DNA from: Aliishimia sp963922415 | Lineage (GTDB): Bacteria; Pseudomonadota; Alphaproteobacteria; Rhodobacterales; Rhodobacteraceae | DNA: 64,000 nucleotides | Assembly: GCA_963922415.1 (NCBI GenBank) | Contig: CAWUIP010000003.1 | Span: 1 to 64,000 of the forward strand | Direction: 5' to 3' | In this document: positions 51,142 through 60,434 of the stretch, in pieces | How the letters are laid out: the number at the start of each line of letters is the position of its first letter | Position numbering within the stretch: the first letter of the stretch is position 1 | Made by a program: the position numbers and the translations under genes | Notes under the pieces: model-generated | Told to the model about the DNA's origin: nothing | Database searches by the model: none | The model's input: the letters and a program-made list of their open reading frames with translations, nothing else

Positions 51142-52166
51142 AGCTGTCCACGCGCGATGCGCCGGCTTATTTCGCCAAACCCGATCCGGACGCCGTTGGA
51201 CTACTGATCTACGGCGCGGACCCCATGCGTATTGCCTTGCGGCGGCAAGAGGTCATCAACAATCTAATCGGGCCAGATGGCGCGGATGAGATGCGCCTGA
51301 CGCGCATGCCTGCAGCTGATTTGCGAAAGGACCCTGCGCGGGTCTCGGATGAAATCAAAGCCGTCAGCTTCTTTCCCGGCCCGCGCGTCGTCTTTGTAGA
51401 AGACGCAACCGACACAGCTGCTTCGGCGATTTTGAACGCGCTCGACGACTGGTCCCCTGGAGACGCGCAAATTGTCGTCACCGCTGGGACGCTGAAGGCG
51501 ACATCAAAGCTGCGCAAAGCGTTTGAGGCACATGCAAGAACCTATGCGACCGGCATCTACGACGATCCACCCTCGCGAGCGGAGATTGAGAAGATGCTCG
51601 CCGACGCGAAGCTGTCACCGCCAAGCGGCCCCATCATGGCAGCGCTCAGCGATATGGCGCGCGCGATGGATCCGGGCGATTTCCGGCAGATGTTGGAAAA
51701 GCTCGCGCTTTACAAGCTGGGCGACCAAAGCCCGATTGAGGCAGAAGACATAGACGCCTGTGCGCCTGCGTCGACAGAGGCGGAGTTGGACGACATATTG
51801 CACATTGTCGCCGAGGCGCGGGCAGATCAGATCGCGCCCGTGCTGCGGCGATTGCAATCGCAAGGGGCCAACCCCGTCTCGCTGACCATCGCGGCCATGC
51901 GCCACTTTCGAACGCTACACGCCGCTGCGTCGGACCCAGGCGGCGCTGCACAGGGCATTGGCCGCGTGCGCCCGCCTGTGTTTGGCCCGCGCCGGGACCG
52001 CATGACGCGGCAGGCGCAGTCTTGGGGCGCGCATAAGCTTGATGCCGCTTTGGGCGTTTTGACGGATACGGACCTCGCGCTGCGCTCGGCCGGGCAAACC
52101 GCGCCGCAGATGGCGCTTGTAGAGCGCGCCTTCATTCGCCTTGCGATGTTGGGCGCACCGCGCTGA
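51138..52166 (+). CDS. holA: DNA polymerase III delta subunit
   Basis: 342 residues. It has the DNA-pol III delta N-terminal fold (LLIYGADPMRIALRRQEVIN; FFPGPRVVFVEDA) and helical C-terminal region (QIAPVLRRLQSQGANPVSLT). It opens the sliding clamp in the clamp loader. Its ATG overlaps the lptE stop by 4 bases. Downstream, the GST gene starts 57 bases later. Confidence 0.94.
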   Translation: MKLSTRDAPAYFAKPDPDAVGLLIYGADPMRIALRRQEVINNLIGPDGADEMRLTRMPAADLRKDPARVSDEIKAVSFFPGPRVVFVEDATDTAASAILNALDDWSPGDAQIVVTAGTLKATSKLRKAFEAHARTYATGIYDDPPSRAEIEKMLADAKLSPPSGPIMAALSDMARAMDPGDFRQMLEKLALYKLGDQSPIEAEDIDACAPASTEAELDDILHIVAEARADQIAPVLRRLQSQGANPVSLTIAAMRHFRTLHAAASDPGGAAQGIGRVRPPVFGPRRDRMTRQAQSWGAHKLDAALGVLTDTDLALRSAGQTAPQMALVERAFIRLAMLGAPR

Positions 52167-52223
52167 CACTTGCGGCCCATCCCGCAACCTGCAAACTTGG
52201 CCACACAGCAAGTGGAGACGGTG

Positions 52224-52817
52224 ATGTATCAAGTATACGGGAGTGTGACGAGCCGGGCGTTTCGCGTCCTGTGGACACTTGAAGAGCTCGGCGAGGCGTA
52301 CACGCTCATCAAGGCCGGGCCGCAATCAGACGAGATCCGCGCGCTAAACCCATTGGGCAAGATACCAGTCTTGGTGGATGGCGACGACGTCCTCCACGAC
52401 TCGGTCGCCATCATGACGTACCTTGCCGACAAGCATGGCGGATTAACGGCACCGGCAGGGACCACCGCGCGCGCCGCACAGGACGCGGCCACGCTTTGGG
52501 TGATCGACGAATTTGACGCGCAGCTTTGGGCGATGGCCAAGCACGGGTTTATCCTGCCCGAGGATCAACGCGTTCCCGAGATCCGGCCTGCGCTGCGATC
52601 AGACCTGATACGCAAGATTGACATGCTGGGAGAGCGGCTAAACGGCGAATTCTTGGTGGGCGATCAGTTCACCATCGCGGATATCCTTTGCGTACACTGC
52701 CTCAACTGGGCCATCGGCGCCAAAGTCCCGATGGAGAACGACACCGTCAACGCCTACGCGAAGACCTTGCGCGCCCGGCCTGCGTTCCAACGCGTGCGCG
52801 CTCTGAACCAAGACTGA
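52224..52817 (+). CDS. Glutathione S-transferase family protein
   Basis: 197 residues. The thioredoxin-like domain contains SVTSRAFRVLWTLEELGEAY, the cis-Pro NPLGKIPVLVDG and HDSVAIMTYLADKHG segments; a helical C-terminal domain contains FTIADILCVHCLNWA. GGAG lies 7 bases before the ATG. It is separate in type from the GST at 32674. Substrate unknown. It precedes a LysE-type exporter by 25 bases. Confidence 0.88.
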   Translation: MYQVYGSVTSRAFRVLWTLEELGEAYTLIKAGPQSDEIRALNPLGKIPVLVDGDDVLHDSVAIMTYLADKHGGLTAPAGTTARAAQDAATLWVIDEFDAQLWAMAKHGFILPEDQRVPEIRPALRSDLIRKIDMLGERLNGEFLVGDQFTIADILCVHCLNWAIGAKVPMENDTVNAYAKTLRARPAFQRVRALNQD

Positions 52818-52842
52818 CTCGGAAGCGAAGGAGCCTTCCCAA

Positions 52843-53451
52843 ATGTCCATCGAATTCCTTCTGACCTCGCTCGTTGTCGTGCTTTTGCCGGGGACCGGTG
52901 TGATTTACACGCTCGCCGTCGGACTGGGTCGCGGATTTGCCGCCTCGGTCGCGGCGGCCTTTGGGTGCACATTGGGTATTTTGCCCGCAGCACTGGCCAG
53001 CATTGTCGGACTTGCGGCGCTTTTGCACACCAGTGCGCTGGCCTTCACGGTGATCAAATACCTGGGCGTTCTTTACCTTTTCTACATGGCCTGGAGCATC
53101 TTGAAAGACGGGGGCAGTATGGATGTAAAGGCCGCGCGCGATCGCAAGGGCCTAGTAAAGATCGCGGTCACTGGCACCTTGATCAACGTTCTGAACCCGA
53201 AGCTGTCGCTCTTCTTCTTGGCGTTCTTACCACAGTTTATCGAAGCTGAGGCTGCCAATGCGACGCAGCAGCTTTTGCTTCTGGCGGGCGTGTTTATGGC
53301 CATGACCTTTGCGGTCTTTGTGGTCTATGGGGCCTTCGCAGCGACAGCGCGGGACTATGTGATCCACCGCCCTGCCGTGATGCGCTGGATTAAGCGGAGC
53401 TTTGCGGGCGTTTTTGGCTTTCTTGGGGCGCGGTTGGCGCTGGCGGACTAG
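52843..53451 (+). CDS. LysE/RhtB-family amino acid exporter
   Basis: 202 residues with six membrane segments. LysE hallmarks are VVLLPGTGVIYTLAVGLGRG at the start, KYLGVLYLFYMAWSILKDG, and TGTLINVLNPKLSLFFLAFL in the middle. It probably exports an amino acid or derivative. AAGGAG precedes the ATG. Its end overlaps the converging flavoprotein gene by 4 bases. Confidence 0.88.
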   Translation: MSIEFLLTSLVVVLLPGTGVIYTLAVGLGRGFAASVAAAFGCTLGILPAALASIVGLAALLHTSALAFTVIKYLGVLYLFYMAWSILKDGGSMDVKAARDRKGLVKIAVTGTLINVLNPKLSLFFLAFLPQFIEAEAANATQQLLLLAGVFMAMTFAVFVVYGAFAATARDYVIHRPAVMRWIKRSFAGVFGFLGARLALAD

Positions 53452-54617
53452 AGTTCCTTGCCGTGAGCCTCGGCCCAAAGGGCAGCGTGCCGCCCGGCCC
53501 AGGCCCCCGTGGCAAAACACGCTGTTAAAAGCCACCCGCCCGTCGGCGCGTCCCAATCCAACATCTCGCCTGCACAGAACACGCCGGGGCGGTCGTGCAG
53601 CATAAGGGTGTCATCAAGTCCAGCAAAGGTGAGCCCACCTGCGGTCGAGATGGCTTTGTCCATCGGGGCGAACCCCGTTGTCGGCACAGGCAGCGCCTTC
53701 AGCACAGTGGGCCAGTCGGCAGCACCGCGGCCAAATTCTTGCGCCAGAGCGCGCTTGAGGGGTGACAGGCCCAGCGACTTGCGCAGCCAGGCAGCGCGCG
53801 TGGTCTTCTTGGGTTTGGCCGCCCAGCGCGCGCCGAGTGTCGCGGCCTCTAGATCCGGCACCAGATCAAGGTGCAAAGGGGCCGTGCGCAAGGCGGGCGT
53901 CAGCGCATAGATCCCACCGCCCTCAAGGCCCGCTTCGGTCAGCACGGCCTCACCGCGCGACACGGTCGAACCGGCGGACCAGGACACGGCCTTGATCGCG
54001 CCCCCAATATACGGGGCCATATGCGGCGTCCAAGGAACAGTTACGCCCACATTGCTGGGCTGGAAATCTGCGCAAGGCGCGCCCAGCCAACCGGTCCACG
54101 CGCCGTCCGACCCAAGCCGCGCCCAACTGGCACCGCCACAGGCCAGAACTGTCACGTCCGCGTCGTGAACAGTGTTGTCCAAGATTGGATTGCGTCCGTC
54201 TAGGCCAGAGATGCGCGCGCGCGGGCGCAGCGTCACGCCAAGCTCTGCCAATCGCGCCAACCAGGCCCGCAACAGTGGCGACGCCTTCATTGCGCGCGGG
54301 AACACCCGGCCCGTGGAGCCCACGAACAGCTCTTGCCCCAAGCCTTCAGCCCAGCCGCGTAACGCCTCGTTGCCAAAGGCCTGTAGCGCGGGGCGCAAAC
54401 GCCCTGCTGCGGGTCCATAGCCGGACAGGACTTTGTCGAAGTCCCCCTCAAAGGTCAGGTTCAACCCCGATTTGCCGGCCATCAGGAACTTGCGCGCCGG
54501 GCTCGGCTTTGCCTCAAAGACGGTCACCGCGAGCCCTGCCCGCGCCATCACCTCGGCGGCCATCAACCCCGCAGGACCCGCGCCAACAACGGCGGCTTTT
54601 AGCTTTTCTCGGCCCAG
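53448..54617 (-). CDS. TIGR03862/HI0933-type flavoprotein with a probable CTG start
   Basis: 389 residues if started at CTG 54617. The FAD motif GAGPAG at residues 12-17 lies upstream of every ATG, GTG and TTG in frame (the first TTG is at 54566), so the protein is incomplete without a rare start. CTG 54617 has GGAG 8 bases before it. Other hallmarks are ARKFLMAGKSGLNLTFEGDF, STGRVFPRAMKASPLLRAWL, and the C-terminal TGGWLLTACFATGAWAG. Function unknown. It overlaps the mscS end by 19 bases. Confidence 0.65.
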   Translation of the reverse strand: MGREKLKAAVVGAGPAGLMAAEVMARAGLAVTVFEAKPSPARKFLMAGKSGLNLTFEGDFDKVLSGYGPAAGRLRPALQAFGNEALRGWAEGLGQELFVGSTGRVFPRAMKASPLLRAWLARLAELGVTLRPRARISGLDGRNPILDNTVHDADVTVLACGGASWARLGSDGAWTGWLGAPCADFQPSNVGVTVPWTPHMAPYIGGAIKAVSWSAGSTVSRGEAVLTEAGLEGGGIYALTPALRTAPLHLDLVPDLEAATLGARWAAKPKKTTRAAWLRKSLGLSPLKRALAQEFGRGAADWPTVLKALPVPTTGFAPMDKAISTAGGLTFAGLDDTLMLHDRPGVFCAGEMLDWDAPTGGWLLTACFATGAWAGRHAALWAEAHGKEL

Positions 54618-55924
54618 TTTTTGATCTCCACCACACGCTGCGGATACGGAATTTCAACGCCCGCGTCTTTGAGCGCGTTCCAAATGAGGAAAAGCACGTC
54701 AGACGTGTACTTGTTCGGGCCATCATCCAGCCCGTTCACCCAAAACTCCACCGCGAAGTCGATGCCACTGTCGCCAAATCCCCGAAGCTCACAGTCCGGC
54801 GGATAGGGTTCGTTCAACACCTCTGGGTGCTGCGACACGGCTTTTTCGACCAGATCGGGGATCAGGTTGATATCCGTGTCATAGCTGACCGAAAACGGCG
54901 CCTCGTAGCGGTTGGCGCTGCCGCTGTCGGAATAGTTCACTACGCGGGTGGTGATGAAGTCTTCGTTGGGCACCACAATCCAGCGTCCATCGAATGTCTC
55001 AAGGATCATCGCACGGGCCATCATGCGGATGATCTTGCCCTGCTCGCCCCCATCAAGTTCGACATAGTCGCCAACGGTCGCCTGCCCCTCGACCAACAAG
55101 ATCACGCCCGAGATGAAGTTGGAGGCGATCTTTTGAAGGCCAAACCCGAGGCCCACGCCAATCGCACCACCCAGAACGGCCAGCGCCGACAGGTTAATCC
55201 CCATGATGTTCATCAAGAGAAGAAACGCGACACCGAAGATCAGGAACTCAACCGTCTTGGCGGCAAGCTGGCGCAGCGAGGGGCGCATCTCTTCCTGGCG
55301 GTGAATGAACTGCGCGGATTGTTCATTGGACCAACGGCCCAGCCAGAACAGGATCGAACCCGCGATGAGCCCGCGAATGACGGACATCGCGGTGAACGAG
55401 ATGTTGCCAAACTGGATGACCGTTTCGGCCAGGCGGTCCTGCACCAGATCCAAAAGCCCAACTGCGTAAAGCGCGCCGATGGGGATGAGGACATAGCGCC
55501 CAAAGAGGCGCAAGAACGGGTCCGAAAAGATGTCGCGGACCATCGCGCGCAGCGCCAGGAAGAGGAACACGCGTTTGCCAAAGGCGATCACCGCGCCGCT
55601 ATCGAAAAGCGTGCGCACGATGCTTTCGCCAATGCCGGTGAACACATAGGCCAAAAGCGGCAGCGTCAGCGGCAAGAACATCATCACAAACTGGCGCGGT
55701 TTGGTCAGAAAGTTCTGCGCCTCGCCCGGGTCAAGGATGCGGTGCAGCAGTGGCCGCAAGCGGCGTTCGACCAGCCAGGCGGCGAGATACGCGACCACCA
55801 GAAGGCCAAACTGGGACCATGCGGCGGGGCTTAGCAGCCAGCCTTTCGCCAAATCCCACCCTTGCAGGATATAGCCAACGGCCTGTTGGACGATCTCGGG
55901 CTGGCTGGCCAGATCAAATTCCAT
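54599..55924 (-). CDS. MscS-type small-conductance mechanosensitive channel
   Basis: 441 residues. It has several N-terminal membrane helices, then the MscS pore helix and beta domain (AIGVGLGFGLQKIASNFISG, then GDYVELDGGEQGKIIRMM), and the C-terminal cytoplasmic alpha/beta domain. It releases osmolytes under hypo-osmotic shock. It is divergent from the HNH gene with about 30 bases between starts. The paralog type cannot be told from sequence alone. Confidence 0.9.
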   Translation of the reverse strand: MEFDLASQPEIVQQAVGYILQGWDLAKGWLLSPAAWSQFGLLVVAYLAAWLVERRLRPLLHRILDPGEAQNFLTKPRQFVMMFLPLTLPLLAYVFTGIGESIVRTLFDSGAVIAFGKRVFLFLALRAMVRDIFSDPFLRLFGRYVLIPIGALYAVGLLDLVQDRLAETVIQFGNISFTAMSVIRGLIAGSILFWLGRWSNEQSAQFIHRQEEMRPSLRQLAAKTVEFLIFGVAFLLLMNIMGINLSALAVLGGAIGVGLGFGLQKIASNFISGVILLVEGQATVGDYVELDGGEQGKIIRMMARAMILETFDGRWIVVPNEDFITTRVVNYSDSGSANRYEAPFSVSYDTDINLIPDLVEKAVSQHPEVLNEPYPPDCELRGFGDSGIDFAVEFWVNGLDDGPNKYTSDVLFLIWNALKDAGVEIPYPQRVVEIKNWAEKS

Positions 55925-55954
55925 TCCACGGTCCCCTTGCCCTTTGCCAGGTCA

Positions 55955-56284
55955 ATGCCACTCTTTGCGACAATGCAGAACGACGTGCAAGAGACGGACC
56001 CGATTTGCCCCCTCTGTGGGCGACCCATCCCGCCAGGGGTGCCGCAATCGTTGCATCACCTTGTGCCAAAGCTAAAGGGTGGCAAGGGCGGTCCAACGGT
56101 TTTGCTGCATCACATTTGCCACCGCGAGATCCACGCCACGCTCTCCGAGGCAGAGTTGGCACGGGTGTATAATACGCCCGCAGCGCTTCTGTCACATCCA
56201 CGCCTTGCCAAGTTCTACGCCTGGGTGGCGAAGCGCCCGCCGGATTTCAGCTCCAAAATTCCAGGCAAACGGCGCAAACGTTAG
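55955..56284 (+). CDS. Small HNH-type nuclease-like protein
   Basis: 109 residues from ATG 55955 (AGGT upstream). A Cys-X2-Cys pair (Cys18, Cys21), His34-His35, and the HHICHREIH stretch (residues 52-60) fit an HNH/zinc-finger nuclease fold. No other domain. Such proteins recur in Alphaproteobacteria as stand-alone genes of unknown role. It converges with the next gene with a 4-base overlap. A later ATG at 55973 is possible. Confidence 0.7.
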   Translation: MPLFATMQNDVQETDPICPLCGRPIPPGVPQSLHHLVPKLKGGKGGPTVLLHHICHREIHATLSEAELARVYNTPAALLSHPRLAKFYAWVAKRPPDFSSKIPGKRRKR

Positions 56285-56772
56285 TGTTTGCAGCGTTTCA
56301 GGCGTGCGCGGATCGACCCTGCCGTTTCGGTGGCTCGCGCATGGGCCAACAAGGCTGCCATGGCGCCGGTTTCCTTTGCACACCAACCCGCAAGGAGGTC
56401 TGCGCCGGTATAGCCCCAAGCCCGCAGCATGGGACGGTCGGAGCTTATAGCTTGCTCTATCAACATCAAAAGCTGCGTTGCTGGCGCTGGCTCTACAGCG
56501 CTTGGCAGCATCTGCAGAACATGCAGTTTTGCCGCCCAACCCGGAGCAGCAACGGCAGGCGCGACCAAGGCGGCTGCGTATGTGTTCGCCCCAGCGTGCT
56601 TTAGCAGCCACGTCGCGGCATCAGCGCAATCGCCGTCTTGCGCCAGCGCGAAGACCGCACCCTGATACCCACCCTCGTCGGAAAACTGCGCGTGCACGTC
56701 TTCCAAAGCGGCCTTGTACCGACCATCCCATCCGGCCAGGCGTGGCCGCAAAACCTCTGGTGTTACTGACAC
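56281..56772 (-). CDS. Hypothetical helical protein, 163 residues
   Basis: Starts with GTG at 56772, overlapping the upstream crotonase-type gene by 10 bases. Predicted almost wholly helical, with repeated Trp, Ala and Leu spacing (DGRYKAALEDVHAQFSDEGG, TWLLKHAGANTYAAALVAPA), suggestive of HEAT-like repeats, but I cannot confirm this. No signal peptide. The tight overlap suggests it works with the crotonase-fold protein. I do not recognise a family. Confidence 0.6.
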   Translation of the reverse strand: MSVTPEVLRPRLAGWDGRYKAALEDVHAQFSDEGGYQGAVFALAQDGDCADAATWLLKHAGANTYAAALVAPAVAAPGWAAKLHVLQMLPSAVEPAPATQLLMLIEQAISSDRPMLRAWGYTGADLLAGWCAKETGAMAALLAHARATETAGSIRARLKRCKH

Positions 56773-57368
56773 AGGTCTTTGATGCCGCGGGCAATGGCTG
56801 GATCTGCGGCGCGCGTATCAGCGGACAGATCGTGCGCAACCTGCACAACATCGCCGTCAACGATCCGGTCGATCAGGCCAAAGGCGTAAGCCTCGTCTGC
56901 CGTGATCTTTTGCCCCCCCATCAGAATGTACTTCGCGCGGGCCGGACCGATGAGTGCGGCCATGCGGCCAGGATCGGACGGCTGCGGCAAGAACCCGAGT
57001 TTCATGACAGGATAAAAAAACTTAGCCTCCGGTACGGCAATGCGAAGGTCACACGCCAAAGCCATCCCAAACGCACCACCCGCCAGCGTGCCATTCAAGG
57101 CGGCAATGGTCAGCCCCGGCAGCGCAGCAACACAGCCCGACAAACGCTCCCATACCGGATCAACAGCAAGCCCCGCGCGCGCCTCGTCCAGATCGGCACC
57201 GGCACTGAACACTCGCCCTGCTCCGGTGATCACGAACGCCTGCGCTTCAGTTGCGGCTTCTGCAATTTCGGACAGTTCCACCAGCATATCGCGCGTGAGC
57301 GAGTTTGCCTTATCAGGGCGGTTCAGTGTTACAGTCCAAAGGCCATCCGTTTTGTCCAGCGTGATCAT
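56763..57368 (-). CDS. Crotonase-fold protein lacking both catalytic glutamates
   Basis: 201 residues from an ATG with GGGAG upstream; typical enoyl-CoA hydratases have about 257. The fold is clear (VTLNRPDKANSLTRDM, AGRVFSAGADL, AALNGTLAGGAFGMALACDL). At the two catalytic Glu positions (144 and 164 in rat hydratase) the protein has Gly (AGGAFGMA) and Val (FYPVMK), so water addition is unlikely; it may bind a CoA ester or act as an isomerase. The C-terminal helical region is shortened. Confidence 0.8.
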   Translation of the reverse strand: MITLDKTDGLWTVTLNRPDKANSLTRDMLVELSEIAEAATEAQAFVITGAGRVFSAGADLDEARAGLAVDPVWERLSGCVAALPGLTIAALNGTLAGGAFGMALACDLRIAVPEAKFFYPVMKLGFLPQPSDPGRMAALIGPARAKYILMGGQKITADEAYAFGLIDRIVDGDVVQVAHDLSADTRAADPAIARGIKDLCQ

Positions 57369-57501
57369 ACGCGCTCCCTTTGTGTTACGCCCGGTGATAC
57401 GTGCCAACACTTTACCAGTCCAGCCTATCTCCTCTTGACCCAAGGTGGCCGCTGGCAGACCATGCGCGCAACTTCTGGTTTGAGCATTGGAGCCTCATCA
57501 A

Positions 57502-59031
57502 ATGACCCTTCGCAGAGTACTATCGACAACAGCCCTCGTGTCCTTATTGGGGGCGACCACGGCGCAGGCTGATTTGACAGGCGCGGATGTCTGGGCCGAC
57601 TGGCAGGCCTATATGCGCGGCTTTGGCTATGAGATGTCGGGAACAGAGACGGAATCGGGCGACACGCTGACCGTGTCCGACGTGGCGATGACGTTTGATT
57701 TGCCCGAAGACGCGGGAACATTTTCGATGACGCTGGGCACGTTGGGCTTCACCACAAACGCGGATGGCTCTGTCCGGGTTGAACTGCCTGCCGAAATGCC
57801 GATCAAATTTGATGTGATCGGCGATGCGGGCGAACGGATCCAAGGAACGCTCCTTTATCAGCAAACGGCGCCCGATATGGTGGTCACCGGAGACCCGGAT
57901 GACCAGACCTATACCTATGACGCGCAAAGCGTGGGCATGACCCTGTCCGACATCACAGTGGATGGCGCGGATCTGCCGGAAGACTTCATGGCGGTCGACA
58001 TCTCTATGACGGATGTTGCCAATGTGACGTCGATGAAGATCGGCGAGATGCGCGACTACGCGCAGACGATGACGGTGTCTGAACTTCGCTACGATATCTC
58101 TTTTGATGTGCCCGAACCGGATGCAGGAAAAGGCACAATTCAGGGCGCGCTTACGAACCTGGATGTCTCGGGCACGGGGACCTTCCCGCTGACCACAGAG
58201 GGCTTCGCGCAAGGCGATATGAATGCGCTGTTGGACGCTGGACTGCGGGCTGCCGGTGCGTTCACAACCGGCGGCGGATCGACCTCAGTGGTGGCAGAGA
58301 CCCCAGACGGTCCATTTCAAATGACGACCGCATCGCAAAGCGGCGCGTTCAATATGAAGATGGATAGCGACGGGCTCGTCTATGATATCGCGAATTCCGG
58401 CGTCCAGTTTGACGTTCAGGTCGCGCAGTTTCCATTCCCGGTTTCGGTCAACATGGCGGAATATGGCGGCAAGTTGGTGATGCCGCTGACGGCAGGAGAC
58501 GATCCTCAAGACTTCGGGCTGGGTATCTCGCTTAAGGATTTCACGATCTCGGACGTGATCTGGAACCTCTTTGACCCGGCCGTCCAACTGCCGCGCGATC
58601 CGGCCACACTGATTTTGGACATCAGCGGGCTGAGCAAACTGTCACTGGACCTTTTGGACCCAGACAATGCCGAAGCGTTGGAGCAGGGCAATGGTGTGGG
58701 CGAGGTCAACGCGATCAATATCGACGCGCTGCAACTGCGCGCTGCGGGGGCCGAGGTGACAGGCTCGGGCGCCTTCACGCTTGATAACGAGGATCTTGCC
58801 ACATTCGGCGGCATGCCGCGCCCAGAGGGCAGCGCAGATGTGCGCGTGTCGGGCGCGAACAAGCTCATCGATACGCTGGTGACCATGGGCCTTCTGCCTG
58901 AAGAACAAGCCATGGGCGCGCGGATGATGATGGGCCTCTTTGGCGTTCCGCAGGGCGATGATGTTTTGACCTCGAAGATCGAAGTCACGCCAGAGGGTCA
59001 GGTGTTGGCCAATGGGCAGCGCATCCGCTGA
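57502..59031 (+). CDS. DUF2125 domain protein, probably periplasmic
   Basis: 509 residues with a signal peptide (MTLRRVLSTTALVSLLGATTAQA). The DUF2125 region has repeating beta-rich blocks (SVGMTLSDITVDGADLPEDF, and IDALQLRAAGAEVTGSGAFT), a fold often described in lipid or surface-associated alphaproteobacterial proteins. Function unknown. GGAG lies 9 bases before the ATG. It is followed 56 bases later by pmbA and is divergent from the crotonase pair. Confidence 0.78.
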   Translation: MTLRRVLSTTALVSLLGATTAQADLTGADVWADWQAYMRGFGYEMSGTETESGDTLTVSDVAMTFDLPEDAGTFSMTLGTLGFTTNADGSVRVELPAEMPIKFDVIGDAGERIQGTLLYQQTAPDMVVTGDPDDQTYTYDAQSVGMTLSDITVDGADLPEDFMAVDISMTDVANVTSMKIGEMRDYAQTMTVSELRYDISFDVPEPDAGKGTIQGALTNLDVSGTGTFPLTTEGFAQGDMNALLDAGLRAAGAFTTGGGSTSVVAETPDGPFQMTTASQSGAFNMKMDSDGLVYDIANSGVQFDVQVAQFPFPVSVNMAEYGGKLVMPLTAGDDPQDFGLGISLKDFTISDVIWNLFDPAVQLPRDPATLILDISGLSKLSLDLLDPDNAEALEQGNGVGEVNAINIDALQLRAAGAEVTGSGAFTLDNEDLATFGGMPRPEGSADVRVSGANKLIDTLVTMGLLPEEQAMGARMMMGLFGVPQGDDVLTSKIEVTPEGQVLANGQRIR

Positions 59032-59087
59032 CCTGAAACCGGCGCGCAAGCCTTGTACTTGAGGCAGGTCAGGAGTACCTGCCTCCT

Positions 59088-60434
59088 ATGAGCGAAAATC
59101 TTGAGACCTTGGTGGAGCAGGCGCTTGCCGCGGCGCGGTCCGCCGGTGCGGATGGTGCAGATGCGATGGCCATTCAGGGCACATCGATCAGCGTCGATGT
59201 GCGCGGTGGTGCCCTGGAGCAGGCCGAGCGCGCGGAAGGCATCGATATCGGATTGCGGGTCTTTGTTGGTCAGCGACAGGCCAATGTCTCGGTGTCAGAC
59301 ATCACACCCGAAACGCTTGCGACCATGGCCGAACGTGCCGTCGCGATGGCACGCGAAGCGCCCGAAGACCCCTTTGCCGGTCTGGCGGACTCGGGCCAGA
59401 TCGCCAAATCCTGGGATGTCGGTAGCTTGGAACTGGCCGATCCTGCGCCGGAACCCGCGCCTGCCGCGCTGCAAGAGGACGCAGCCATAGCAGAAGCGGC
59501 AGCGCTGTCGCATGCGGGGATTTCGCAAGTTCAGGCGGCGTCAGCTTCTTACTCCAATCGCCAAATCCATATCGGGGCGACCAACGGCTTTTCCGGCGGA
59601 TACAGCCGTACCGGGCGCTCAATCTCTTGCGTGGCCATCACTGGTACGGGCGCCGAGATGGAGCGGGACTATGACGGCGACGGTCGCAGTTTTGCCGCCG
59701 ATTTGCGACCCGCAGATGAGATTGGCCATACCGCCGCGACACGTGCCCTGGAACGCGCAGGCGCGCGCAAACCTCCGACAGGTGCGTTTCCTGTGCTCTT
59801 TGACGAGCGCATTTCCTCCAGCCTGATTGGCCATTTGCTGGCAGCGGCCAATGGGTCCAGCATTGCGCGCGGCGCCTCTTGGCTTTTGAACGCCAAGGGC
59901 ACAGAGGTGCTGCCCACGGGGCTGGATCTCGTCGAAGACCCGCATCGGCCCCGGGCCAGCGGATCGCGCCCTTTCGATGCGGAAGGGCTGTTGACCATGC
60001 CCCGCAAGATCATCGACCAGGGCGTCTTGACAGGCTGGACCTTAGACTTGGCCACATCGCGCAAACTTGGGCTGAGCCCGACGGGCAATGCCGGGCGCGG
60101 TGTGTCTTCGCCGCCGTCTCCACAAGTCTCGAACGTCGCACTGACCCAAGGCACGGCGAGCCGTGAAGAGCTGGTACAACTGATGGGAACCGGGCTGATC
60201 GTGACATCGATGATCGGCGCGACAATCAACCCGAACACGGGTGACTACTCGCGTGGTGCGGCGGGGCTTTGGGTCGAAAACGGCGAGATCGCCTATCCAG
60301 TGAATGAATGCACCATCGCGGGCAATCTGCTTGAGATGCTGCGCAGCCTGGTGCCTGCCAACGATGCGCGCCCGCATCTGAGCCGCGTCGTGCCCTCCGT
60401 GCTGGTTGATGGTCTGACACTTGCAGGTGCATGA
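59088..60434 (+). CDS. pmbA: TldE/PmbA protein
   Basis: 448 residues. It has PmbA/TldE hallmarks: VDVRGGALEQAERAEGIDIG at the start, RISSSLIGHLLAAANGSSIA in the middle, and GTGLIVTSMIGATINPNTGD then SRGAAGLWVENGEIAYPVNE near the end. TldE pairs with the TldD metalloprotease to degrade peptides; this half lacks the HEXXXH zinc motif, as normal. Its stop overlaps the next gene, so the two are coupled. Confidence 0.93.
   Translation: MSENLETLVEQALAAARSAGADGADAMAIQGTSISVDVRGGALEQAERAEGIDIGLRVFVGQRQANVSVSDITPETLATMAERAVAMAREAPEDPFAGLADSGQIAKSWDVGSLELADPAPEPAPAALQEDAAIAEAAALSHAGISQVQAASASYSNRQIHIGATNGFSGGYSRTGRSISCVAITGTGAEMERDYDGDGRSFAADLRPADEIGHTAATRALERAGARKPPTGAFPVLFDERISSSLIGHLLAAANGSSIARGASWLLNAKGTEVLPTGLDLVEDPHRPRASGSRPFDAEGLLTMPRKIIDQGVLTGWTLDLATSRKLGLSPTGNAGRGVSSPPSPQVSNVALTQGTASREELVQLMGTGLIVTSMIGATINPNTGDYSRGAAGLWVENGEIAYPVNECTIAGNLLEMLRSLVPANDARPHLSRVVPSVLVDGLTLAGA

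Noticed and set aside
54185..55834. 549-codon plus-strand open frame opposite the flavoprotein and mscS genes
   Set aside because: It is antisense to two recognisable genes, very rich in Arg, Pro and His, and without domains.
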